Assembly (NCBI GenBank): GCA_937124505.1
Contig: CAKZKV010000221.1
Location: 1 to 12,769, forward strand
From: an uncultured Alphaproteobacteria bacterium
GTDB taxonomy: Bacteria; Pseudomonadota; Alphaproteobacteria; Micavibrionales; Micavibrionaceae
Length of the DNA: 12,769 nucleotides
Direction of reading: 5' to 3'
This document shows, piece by piece, positions 6,863 through 12,769 of this stretch. Below the pieces are notes generated by a model that worked only from the letters and a program-made list of their open reading frames with translations, did no database searches and had not been told where the DNA came from. The position numbers and the translations under genes were made by a program. Position 1 is the stretch's first letter; every line of letters begins with the position of its first letter.

Positions 6863-7027
6863 TTTAATCTCCTTTGTTAATGCCTCTGCAAGGCGGGGTT
6901 TCCAAAGAAACACAAAAGATTGCCTTGCATGTGAATTTAATGCGAGATTTATACGGGCTTCGGCATTGGAAAGCAAGGAAAAAATAGAAGCTGGAAGTTA
7001 GATAGCATTCTGAACTTGTTTCAGGAG
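6863..7027 (-). promoter_or_regulatory. rpsB mRNA leader with an 8-bp stem near the start codon
   Basis: If the promoter at 7034-7063 is right, rpsB has a leader of about 165 nt. Within it TGCAAGGC (6887-6894) and GCCTTGCA (6922-6929) are perfect inverted repeats around a 27-nt loop, ending about 25 nt before the ATG. S2 controls its own synthesis through a leader structure in gammaproteobacteria. Whether this leader does so is inference, and it does not match a leader I know. Confidence 0.35.
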
Positions 7028-7033
7028 CCGCAC

Positions 7034-7063
7034 TTTATAGGGACAGCCCAAATAATTTGCTAA
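7034..7063 (-). promoter_or_regulatory. rpsB: candidate rpsB promoter
   Basis: On the minus strand TTAGCA (7063-7058, four of six to the -35 consensus) and TATAAA (7039-7034, five of six) are separated by 18 bp. They sit in the gap shared with fadD. The position suits a leader of about 165 nt for rpsB. No comparably good promoter for fadD on the plus strand was found in the gap. Confidence 0.4.
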
Positions 7064-7114
7064 TAATGTGCGTTGCAACATGCTTTTTTAGCTGTTTTGA
7101 GATATCCTGATAAA

Positions 7115-8782
7115 ATGACTGATCCCATCTGGCTCAAAAATTACCCCGAGGATATTGACTGGCATCAGGATATCCCCGTTTCTCCCCTTCATATCATGCT
7201 GGAAACCGCTGCGGCAAAATACCCGGACAGCCCGGCCTTTGACTTTCTGGGTAAGAAATATGACTGGCGGACGCTTTATAACATGGCTTGTAATCTCGCG
7301 TCCGGGTTACAGGATATGGGGGTTGGTAAAGGAACCAAGGTCGGCATTTTCCTTCCGAATACGCCCAGTTACCTGATCAGCTATTATGCGATCGCCATGA
7401 CCGGGGCGACGATTGTCAATTACAATCCCCTCTATCCGGTCAAGGAACTGGCCTATCAGATCGAGGACAGTGAAACGGATATCATGATTACGGCGGATTT
7501 GTCACTGCTCTATGACAAGGCGGCAGCGTGTCTGCACGATACGCGTCTGAACAGGCTGATTGTTGGAAAATTTGCAAACTTTTTGCCGTTTCCGAAGAAC
7601 CTTCTCTTTCCACTCGTCAGAAGCAAGGACTTGTCAAAGGTTCGTTATGATGAGCGGATTGTGTCCTATGACAATATGATCGGACGTCCCGGAACCGTCA
7701 AGCCGGTGGACATTGATCCGCGGGAAGATATCGCCCTGCTGCAATATACCGGCGGGACAACGGGGCTGCCAAAGGGGGCGATGCTGACCCATGCCAATGT
7801 GGTTGCCAATGCCGAGCAGGGGTCTATGTGGTGCAAGGGGTTCAAGCCGGGCAAGGAGAAAATGCTGGGGGTCATTCCGTTTTTCCATGTGTTTGCGATG
7901 ACGGCGGTGATGAACCTGTCCGTTCGCAACGCTTTGGAGATCATCGCCCTGCCGCGATTTGAGCTGGAAGACACGATCAAGCTGATCCATAATAAAAAAC
8001 CGGATTACATGATGGCCGTGCCGGCGATTTTCAATGCGATCAATAATTTTCACGGGATTGAGAAATTTAACCTGAAATCCCTGCAATTCTGTATTTCCGG
8101 CGGGGCCCCCATGCCGGTGGAGGTGAAAAAGAAATTCGAGGACAAGACGGGGTGTGTCGTGGTGGAAGGCTATGGCCTGACCGAAGCCTCGCCGATCACA
8201 CACGTTAACCCGCTTTACGGGGAAAATCGCGCCGGTTCCATCGGGTTCGTCCTGCCGGGCACGGAAATCAGGCTGATTGACCCGGAAACAAAGAAAGACG
8301 TGACGGACAAGAAAGAGCGCGGAGAGTTATGTATCAAAGGCCCGCAAGTGATGAAGGGCTACTGGAACAAGCCGGAAGCCAATGAAAAAACGCTGGTTGA
8401 CGGCTGGCTTTACACGGGCGATATCGCCACGCTGGATGAAGACGGCTATACGTATATTGTGGACCGCCTGAAGGACATGATTATTACCAACGGCTACAAC
8501 GTTTACCCCAGAAATGTGGAGGAGGCGATTTACCTGCATCCGAGCATTGAGGAGTGTATTGTCGCCGGCCTGCCGCACCCGGACCGAGGGGAAATCGTCA
8601 AGGCCTGGATCAAGTGCAAGGAAGGCCGCTCCCTGACTAAAGAGGATCTGAAAGACTTCCTCAAAGAGCATCTCTCGCCCATGGAAATTCCGCGGGAATA
8701 TGAGTTCCGCAGTGAACCGCTGCCTAAAACCATGATCGGCAAATTGTCCCGCAAGGACGTCGTGGCACAGGAGTTGGGGTAA
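7115..8782 (+). CDS. fadD: long-chain fatty-acid--CoA ligase (acyl-CoA synthetase)
   Basis: 555 residues, typical FadD length. It activates long-chain fatty acids with ATP and CoA (through an acyl-AMP) for beta-oxidation or lipid synthesis, at the inner face of the membrane. ANL-superfamily motifs in order: ATP-binding loop YTGGTTGLPKG (211-221), PFFHVFAM (255-262), SGGAPM (328-333), EGYGLTEASP (351-360), YTGD (433-436), DRLKDMI hinge (450-456), NVYPRNVEE and the C-terminal catalytic lysine in GKLSRK (Lys543). The frame can be read from TTG 7073, but ATG 7115 gives the usual FadD N-terminus (MTDPIWLKNYP). Neither start has a strong SD. It diverges from rpsB and stands alone; no fad partner lies in the window. 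A phenylacetate- or medium-chain ligase is less likely given the FadD-like sequence throughout. Confidence 0.93.
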   Translation: MTDPIWLKNYPEDIDWHQDIPVSPLHIMLETAAAKYPDSPAFDFLGKKYDWRTLYNMACNLASGLQDMGVGKGTKVGIFLPNTPSYLISYYAIAMTGATIVNYNPLYPVKELAYQIEDSETDIMITADLSLLYDKAAACLHDTRLNRLIVGKFANFLPFPKNLLFPLVRSKDLSKVRYDERIVSYDNMIGRPGTVKPVDIDPREDIALLQYTGGTTGLPKGAMLTHANVVANAEQGSMWCKGFKPGKEKMLGVIPFFHVFAMTAVMNLSVRNALEIIALPRFELEDTIKLIHNKKPDYMMAVPAIFNAINNFHGIEKFNLKSLQFCISGGAPMPVEVKKKFEDKTGCVVVEGYGLTEASPITHVNPLYGENRAGSIGFVLPGTEIRLIDPETKKDVTDKKERGELCIKGPQVMKGYWNKPEANEKTLVDGWLYTGDIATLDEDGYTYIVDRLKDMIITNGYNVYPRNVEEAIYLHPSIEECIVAGLPHPDRGEIVKAWIKCKEGRSLTKEDLKDFLKEHLSPMEIPREYEFRSEPLPKTMIGKLSRKDVVAQELG

Positions 8783-8824
8783 AGGTATCTTATATAGTTA
8801 ACTAATTATTTAAATAACTTTTAA

Positions 8825-8851
8825 ACCACAGAGGGCACAGAGATCACAGAG
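8825..8851. repeat. three tandem nine-base NNCACAGAG units
   Basis: ACCACAGAG, GGCACAGAG and ATCACAGAG follow each other without a gap, preceded by TTAA. The unit keeps CACAGAG and varies in the first two bases. Such CACAGAG strings beginning AACCAC are found between genes in many unrelated bacteria. The arrangement parallels the ten-base CACGAAT units in the rpsB-tsf spacer. Confidence 0.75.
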
Positions 8852-8921
8852 CGGTCAGAAAGAACTTGCTTATAATGAGAAGCTATAGTTGTTTTGCTTA
8901 AGAACTGGACACATGCCCTGT

Positions 8922-8996
8922 TTCGTCATCACACGCTTTATGTGTGTGATCCATATACGACAATGGATTGCACGGACGACGCCGTGCAATGACGAA
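8922..8996. repeat. pair of REP-like palindromes in opposite orientation (BIME-like)
   Basis: Copy 1 reads TTCGTCAT, stem ATCACAC/GTGTGAT (8928-8934, 8944-8950), then ATCCAT (8949-8954). Copy 2, on the minus strand, reads TTCGTCAT (8996-8989), a 9-bp stem ATTGCACGG/CCGTGCAAT with a 6-nt loop (8967-8975, 8982-8990), then ATCCAT (8968-8963). An 8-bp spacer (8955-8962) separates them. The outer and inner flanks are identical while the stems differ but still pair. The CGTCATTGC...GCAATCC ends match a widespread class of bacterial REP elements. Confidence 0.75.
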
Positions 8997-9058
8997 TTTG
9001 TGATCATTTTATACGAGACAGGTTATACATCTCCGCCTCCTTGGACGAAAAGAACAAC

Positions 9059-9085
9059 GGGGACACAATGATTTATTGTATCCCC
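9059..9085 (-). terminator. possible terminator of the xth-pheT-kinase unit
   Basis: A strong hairpin with arms GGGGACACAAT (9059-9069) and ATTGTATCCCC (9075-9085) forms ten pairs with one internal mismatch and a 5-nt loop. On the minus strand it lies about 44 nt past the kinase stop and is followed by a T-rich but interrupted run (GTTGTTCTTTTCG). The broken T-run makes termination uncertain. Confidence 0.4.
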
Positions 9086-9128
9086 TATGCTGATACCCCC
9101 GATCCTTGCGGCGGGGTTCTTCATTATT

Positions 9129-10025
9129 TCAATTATTGGGCTGCAGCGCTTCCGGCTCCTGTAATAAGTCGTCCCAGTCAATACCGAATGTCGTACAGGA
9201 GCGGGACGCCATGTCCGCGGCCTTTAACAACGATTCCTGAAAATCGCCGTTTGTTTGTAAATAATGATAGCAAAACGCGCCGTGAAAAATGTCGCCCGCC
9301 GCCAGCGTGTCAACCGCCGCAACGGACGGAACAGGGATTTCAGTCACATTCCCATTCTGCAGGACAATTAAAGGCTTCTCTCCGCGGGTAATGGCCATTT
9401 TCTCAACGCCTCTTGCCTGAAAGAACGCGATGACATCCCGAGACGTTTCGCAGCCGGGCGGGTAAAAATCATCACTGCAAATCGGGATATCGACGTTGTG
9501 GATAAATTCGCTGTACTTGTCTGTGCGCCATTTGTCCGCATCCATCACGACGGGAACGCCCTTTGCGTTTGCTTTCTCGACGTATTCCACGGCAAGGTTG
9601 CGAAAAAAGCCGTCAATCAGCAATAAATCAAAGTCTTCAACCGGTGGATCAGGCAAAATGGCCTGTAAATCATCGTCCTTGGGGGACGAAAACAGGGTTC
9701 TAGTCCCGGTGTTTTTATTCACAACAATGGTGGAAAGGGAAGACGGATAATCTTCAGGAGCGCAATCCAAAAAGATAAACTCTCCGTTTCCTGCAATCTG
9801 TGGCAGGCATTTGTGGAACGGAAACCCGTTTTCCACACAGCTCAATACTTTTGCCTCACAACCCATCTGTGCAAATGTCAGAGCGGCATTGGCGGCATTG
9901 CCCCCAAGCTGTGTGTAGCATTTATCCGCACGAATTTTTGTATTCTCCGGCGGAAATGCGTCTACAACGTAAATCTGATCATGTGCGGTATAGCCGATAA
10001 ACACACCCTTTAAGCTATCAACCAC
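9129..10025 (-). CDS. PfkB-family carbohydrate kinase
   Basis: 298 residues, normal for ribokinase/PfkB-type sugar or nucleoside kinases, which move the gamma-phosphate of ATP to a sugar hydroxyl in the cytoplasm. The first signature GGNAANAALTFAQMG (41-55) and the second, VDTLAAGDIFHGAF (238-251) with catalytic base Asp245, are clear; ITRGE (about 212-216) precedes the ATP-site strands. In the anion-hole motif GAGD the first Gly is Ala (AAGD). The substrate cannot be told from the sequence; ketohexokinase- or ribokinase-like sugars are possible. A start at GTG 10034 directly abuts the SD, so the GTG at 10025, eight nt after AGGAGG (10039-10034), is preferred. The gene overlaps the end of pheT by 8 nt, and its SD is read as codons of pheT, so the two are probably translationally coupled. 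Confidence 0.88.
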   Translation of the reverse strand: MVDSLKGVFIGYTAHDQIYVVDAFPPENTKIRADKCYTQLGGNAANAALTFAQMGCEAKVLSCVENGFPFHKCLPQIAGNGEFIFLDCAPEDYPSSLSTIVVNKNTGTRTLFSSPKDDDLQAILPDPPVEDFDLLLIDGFFRNLAVEYVEKANAKGVPVVMDADKWRTDKYSEFIHNVDIPICSDDFYPPGCETSRDVIAFFQARGVEKMAITRGEKPLIVLQNGNVTEIPVPSVAAVDTLAAGDIFHGAFCYHYLQTNGDFQESLLKAADMASRSCTTFGIDWDDLLQEPEALQPNN

Positions 10026-12435
10026 GTAAAACACCTCCTGTTTTTTGTTGAATGGTATTAATAATTTTCTGGCTTAGCCCTTCAATTTCGGAATCTGTCA
10101 GGGTTCGGTCGCTTGGCTGGAACGTGACGCTGAACGCCAGAGATTTCTTGCCGTCATCAACCCCTTTGCCCTGATACACATCGAAAATATTGACATTTGC
10201 GATCAGGTTTTTATCTGATGATTTCACGGCACGTACAATGTTTTCTGCCTCCACGCCTTCATCCAGAAGAAATGCAAAGTCGCGTTTCACAGGCTGGAAG
10301 GCAGATAGCTTCAGAAGCGGTTTGGTCGCGCCGTCTTTTCTGCGCGGCTCCGGAATATTGTCCAGAAAAACCTCTCCGCCGACAACTGCGACGTCAATGT
10401 CCATTTCCGCCAGCACCATGGGATGCAGCTCCCCAAAACAGCCCAGTACGTTTTTCCCAAGACGCAGGCAGGCGGAGCGTCCCGGATGGTAATAGTCCGG
10501 CGCATCGCGCGTAATCTGGAGGGTTTCCGGCGCGCCGCAGGCATGCAAAACGGTCTGTATGTCTGCCTTGATCTGGTAAAAATCAACGCTATCGTCCGCA
10601 TTGGCATTGCTCCAGTGCTTATCGGATTTTTTGCCCGTACGTATAAACGTACACAGCGTTTCCTCACCATCCGCCATCGAAGAGCGGAAGACCGGGCCGA
10701 TTTCAAACAGGGCGGCATTTTCAAAGCCTTTATTGCCGTTTTCACGTGCCGCCATAATAAGATTTGCCAAAATTGTTGGGCGCATCTGGTCGAGATCACT
10801 GCTGATCGGATTAGAAAGCGTCAATTGCGGAGTCATATTGTCATTCGCACCAAACAGGGCGGCTAGCTCTTTAGGCATGAACGACCATGTGACACATTCA
10901 TCAAAACCTCCGGAAATCATGGCCGTTCGTGCCTGCCGTGACAGTGTTCGTACGCGTGGTTCCCCGGCAACGCTTTCAGGATTCAGGCCCTTTACAGAGA
11001 CGGCCTCAACATGATCAATCCCGAAGATGCGGACAATTTCTTCCACCAGACACTCGCTGTAGAAAATATCGCCGCGCCAGGACGGAGTGCGTACGCTCAG
11101 CTCTGTGTCTGATTTTTTCTCAACGGAACAGCCAAGGCTTTCCAGAATTTCAATCTGGCGCAGCGCAGGTACGTCAATGCCAATCAGGGTTTTGACGTGA
11201 TTTGTATCGTATGCAATTTCCTTTGAAATTTGAGGGGGCGCGCCTGCTTCCACCCGTTCGGATACGTCCCCGCCGCACAGCTCCATAATCAGAGCGCAGG
11301 CAACATCCAGCCCGTCTCTTGTAAAGTCCGGGTCAATCCCGCGCTCAAAACGGTAACGGGCATCGCTGCTGACTTGCAGATCGCGGCCTGTACGTGCAAT
11401 ACGTACGGGGTCAAAGTAGGCGGCCTCAACGAACACATTCACCGTTTCCTCTTCCACGCCGGTTGATGTTCCGCCGACGATACCGCCGAGGCCGATTAAA
11501 CCGCTCTCATCCGTAATGGCCGTCATGCCGTCTGTGGTGACATAGGATTTATCGTTGAGCGCGTCAATCTTCTCACCGTCTTTTGACAGGCGTACGGTGA
11601 TATTGCCCTGTAGCTTGTCAGCGTCATAAACGTGCAGCGGACGGTTATAGCCAATGGTCATCAGGTTGGTGATGTCCACCAGAATAGAAATCGGGCGCAG
11701 GCCGATGCTTTTCAGCTTTTGTTGCAGCCATGCCGGGGAGGGGCCGTTTTTGACTCCCTTGATATAGCGTCCGGCAAAGTGCGAACAGGCGCCCTCAGCA
11801 CCTTCCGGGAAATCAAACATCACATCAACCGGGCTGGCGTACGTGCCTTTGATTTCCGGGACTTTGATCTCTTTCAATTTACCGAGGCCAGCGGCGGCGA
11901 GATCGCGGGCAATCCCGTAAATTCCGGCGCAATCCGCACGGTTTGGGGTGAGGCTGATGTCAATCACCACATCGTTCAGCTGATATAAGTCCGCAAAGGG
12001 AATGCCAATCCCGGTTTCTTCCGGCAGCTCTATAATGCCCTGATGTTCATCTGAAATGCCCATTTCCCGCTCGGAGACCAGCATGCCGTTTGATTCCTGC
12101 CCGCGGATATTACCTTTTTTCAGAACGATGTCCGTTCCGGGAATGTGGGAACCCGCCGGTGCGAAGATCCCTTTCATACCGGCCTTCGCGTTCGGAGCGC
12201 CGCAAACGACCTGAACCTGCTCCTCCCCTGTATCAACGATACAGACTTTCAGACGGTCGGCATCCGGGTGCTTTTCGGCAGAGACCACATAAGCGGATTT
12301 AAACGGTGCGTAAATCGTTGCGCGGTCTTCAATCTCCTCAACTTCCAGACCGATATTGGTTAGTGTCGCCGCAATCTCGTCCAGGGTTGCGGTCGTGTCC
12401 AGATGCTCTTTGAGCCAGTTCAATGTAAATTTCAT
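10018..12435 (-). CDS. pheT: phenylalanyl-tRNA synthetase beta subunit
   Basis: 805 residues, full length. PheT pairs with PheS as an alpha2-beta2 enzyme that charges tRNA-Phe and edits mischarged tyrosine. Domains in order: N-terminal MKFTLNWLKEHLD; EMAP-type tRNA-binding domain (about 40-150) with VVCGAPN (77-83); B3/B4 editing domain (about 215-385) with RPLHVYDADKL (265-275) and RFERGIDP (362-369); B5 domain (about 400-475) with TPSWRGDI; the inactive class II-like core with NPISSDLDQMRPT; and a C-terminal FDX-ACB anticodon-binding domain beginning around FQPVKRDFAFLL. The ATG at 12435 has AGGAAA just upstream. The usual upstream partner pheS is not adjacent: the gene 45 nt upstream is xth. 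The downstream kinase gene starts within its last codons. Confidence 0.98.
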   Translation of the reverse strand: MKFTLNWLKEHLDTTATLDEIAATLTNIGLEVEEIEDRATIYAPFKSAYVVSAEKHPDADRLKVCIVDTGEEQVQVVCGAPNAKAGMKGIFAPAGSHIPGTDIVLKKGNIRGQESNGMLVSEREMGISDEHQGIIELPEETGIGIPFADLYQLNDVVIDISLTPNRADCAGIYGIARDLAAAGLGKLKEIKVPEIKGTYASPVDVMFDFPEGAEGACSHFAGRYIKGVKNGPSPAWLQQKLKSIGLRPISILVDITNLMTIGYNRPLHVYDADKLQGNITVRLSKDGEKIDALNDKSYVTTDGMTAITDESGLIGLGGIVGGTSTGVEEETVNVFVEAAYFDPVRIARTGRDLQVSSDARYRFERGIDPDFTRDGLDVACALIMELCGGDVSERVEAGAPPQISKEIAYDTNHVKTLIGIDVPALRQIEILESLGCSVEKKSDTELSVRTPSWRGDIFYSECLVEEIVRIFGIDHVEAVSVKGLNPESVAGEPRVRTLSRQARTAMISGGFDECVTWSFMPKELAALFGANDNMTPQLTLSNPISSDLDQMRPTILANLIMAARENGNKGFENAALFEIGPVFRSSMADGEETLCTFIRTGKKSDKHWSNANADDSVDFYQIKADIQTVLHACGAPETLQITRDAPDYYHPGRSACLRLGKNVLGCFGELHPMVLAEMDIDVAVVGGEVFLDNIPEPRRKDGATKPLLKLSAFQPVKRDFAFLLDEGVEAENIVRAVKSSDKNLIANVNIFDVYQGKGVDDGKKSLAFSVTFQPSDRTLTDSEIEGLSQKIINTIQQKTGGVLRG

Positions 12436-12480
12436 AGTTTCCTGTTTTAATCAGAAAACATGGCTTCGTCACCCATTTTT

Positions 12481-12769
12481 TTAGCTGAGGTCAACAATGA
12501 CCGGAACGTGATCGCTGGGTTTCTCCGCGCTGCGGTACTGCGGGCGTACATGATAGGCCGAAAGCCTGTCTTTGAGAGGCTGTGTGACCCAGATATGGTC
12601 CAGTCGCCGCCCGCGATTGTTTTTTGTCCAGTCCGGGCTGCGGTACGACCACCAGCTATAGACCTTTTCCTGTAAGTCCACGAAATGGGCGCGCGTATCA
12701 ATCCAGTACAGCGCTTTCATGGCGGACTCCAGACGTGAGGTTTCCTCCGGCGTGTGCGCAATCACCTTT
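12481..12769 (-). CDS. xth: exodeoxyribonuclease III, C-terminal part (5' end outside window)
   Basis: The frame runs off the right edge, leaving about 95 C-terminal residues. ExoIII is a metal-dependent repair enzyme with AP-endonuclease and 3' to 5' exonuclease activity (EEP superfamily). The segment VYSWWSYRSPDWTKNNRGRRLDHIWVT contains the conserved YSWW, NRGRR and LDH with its catalytic-site Asp. The last block, KPSDHVPVIVDLS, holds the catalytic SDH motif. The GTG at 12765 is not a true start, because the protein should extend about 170 residues further upstream. The gene ends 45 nt before pheT on the same strand, so it may be co-transcribed with it. Confidence 0.93.
   Translation of the reverse strand, partial: KVIAHTPEETSRLESAMKALYWIDTRAHFVDLQEKVYSWWSYRSPDWTKNNRGRRLDHIWVTQPLKDRLSAYHVRPQYRSAEKPSDHVPVIVDLS

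Larger units (their letters stand above)
8783..9128. other. 346-bp repeat-rich intergenic region after fadD
   Basis: No credible gene lies here; reading frames of 60 and 116 residues that cross it have no SD or recognisable sequence. It holds, in order, an AT-rich stretch just after fadD (8790-8823, with only a weak stem), three nine-base CACAGAG units (8825-8851), an isolated TATAAT (8871-8876) without a -35 box, a double REP-like hairpin (8922-8996), and a hairpin near the end of the kinase gene (9059-9085). Confidence 0.7.

Noticed and set aside
6863-6976. A 38-residue N-terminal extension of S2
   Set aside because: The ATG at 6862 has a strong SD and begins the conserved S2 sequence; the extension lies in the leader.
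7073-7114. A TTG start giving a 569-residue FadD
   Set aside because: No SD at the right distance, and the added residues (MQHAFLAVLRYPDK) do not resemble FadD N-termini; ATG 7115 does.
7634-8203. A 189-residue minus-strand frame inside fadD, and similar long frames inside pheT and tsf
   Set aside because: They lie antisense to clearly conserved genes, have no SD and show no recognisable protein pattern.
8871-8876. A promoter at the TATAAT in the gap after fadD
   Set aside because: No -35 box at 16-18 bp and no gene on the plus strand downstream.
8825-8996. A CRISPR array
   Set aside because: The units are 9 nt without spacers and the hairpins are two unequal palindromes; there are no cas genes.
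8889-9391. Small plus-strand genes after fadD (60 and 116 residues)
   Set aside because: They run through the REP-like hairpins and over the kinase gene in the wrong strand, without SD or family features.
12447-12476. A nine-codon frame (MGDEAMFSD) just before pheT as an attenuation leader peptide
   Set aside because: Only one Phe codon, no SD of note and no terminator/antiterminator pair between it and pheT.

Overview
The window holds about eleven protein genes, most of them housekeeping, from a bacterium of roughly 50% GC. It probably comes from an alphaproteobacterium, possibly Micavibrio-like. That placement is an inference from the overall style of the EF-Ts, S2, PheT and FadD proteins and the CREST-type ceramidase, and no phylogeny was run. 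I see no rRNA, tRNA, CRISPR array, phage gene or transposase.

Layout. From 1 to 1117 (+) a compact run carries the C-terminal end of a DUF3147-like membrane protein, an unlisted 50-residue lipoprotein (299-451) and a seven-helix alkaline-ceramidase-like hydrolase. Converging on it from the minus strand is a three-gene set (3224 down to 1080): a YcaD-like MFS transporter, a CPBP-type intramembrane protease-like protein joined to it by a 4-nt ATGA overlap, and a 73-residue unknown protein whose 3' end overlaps the ceramidase gene by 38 nt. Diverging from the transporter is a 520-residue relative of M32 carboxypeptidases (3324-4886) with an altered zinc motif. It converges on the translation pair rpsB-tsf (6862 down to 4909, minus), and the apparent tsf terminator lies inside its last codons. 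Diverging from rpsB is fadD (long-chain acyl-CoA ligase, to 8782). After a 346-bp repeat-rich gap, a minus-strand run reads xth (partial, ExoIII), pheT and a PfkB-type sugar kinase that starts inside the end of pheT.

The most unusual structure is in the gaps between genes. The rpsB-tsf spacer carries a pair of inverted 31-bp arms built of ten-base CACGAAT-type units. The gap after fadD carries three nine-base CACAGAG units and then a symmetrical pair of REP-like hairpins in opposite orientation, with conserved ends and different but still paired stems. These look like dispersed, transposase-mobilised or slippage-derived elements. Other points worth checking are the HExxxH variant of the M32-like protein, the CPBP protein lacking two motif residues, and the uneven enrichment of the palindrome CGTACG.

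No clear new multi-gene system is visible. The genes serve translation (rpsB, tsf, pheT), lipid metabolism (fadD, ceramidase-like), DNA repair (xth), transport and proteolysis, with no shared pathway evident beyond the local operons.
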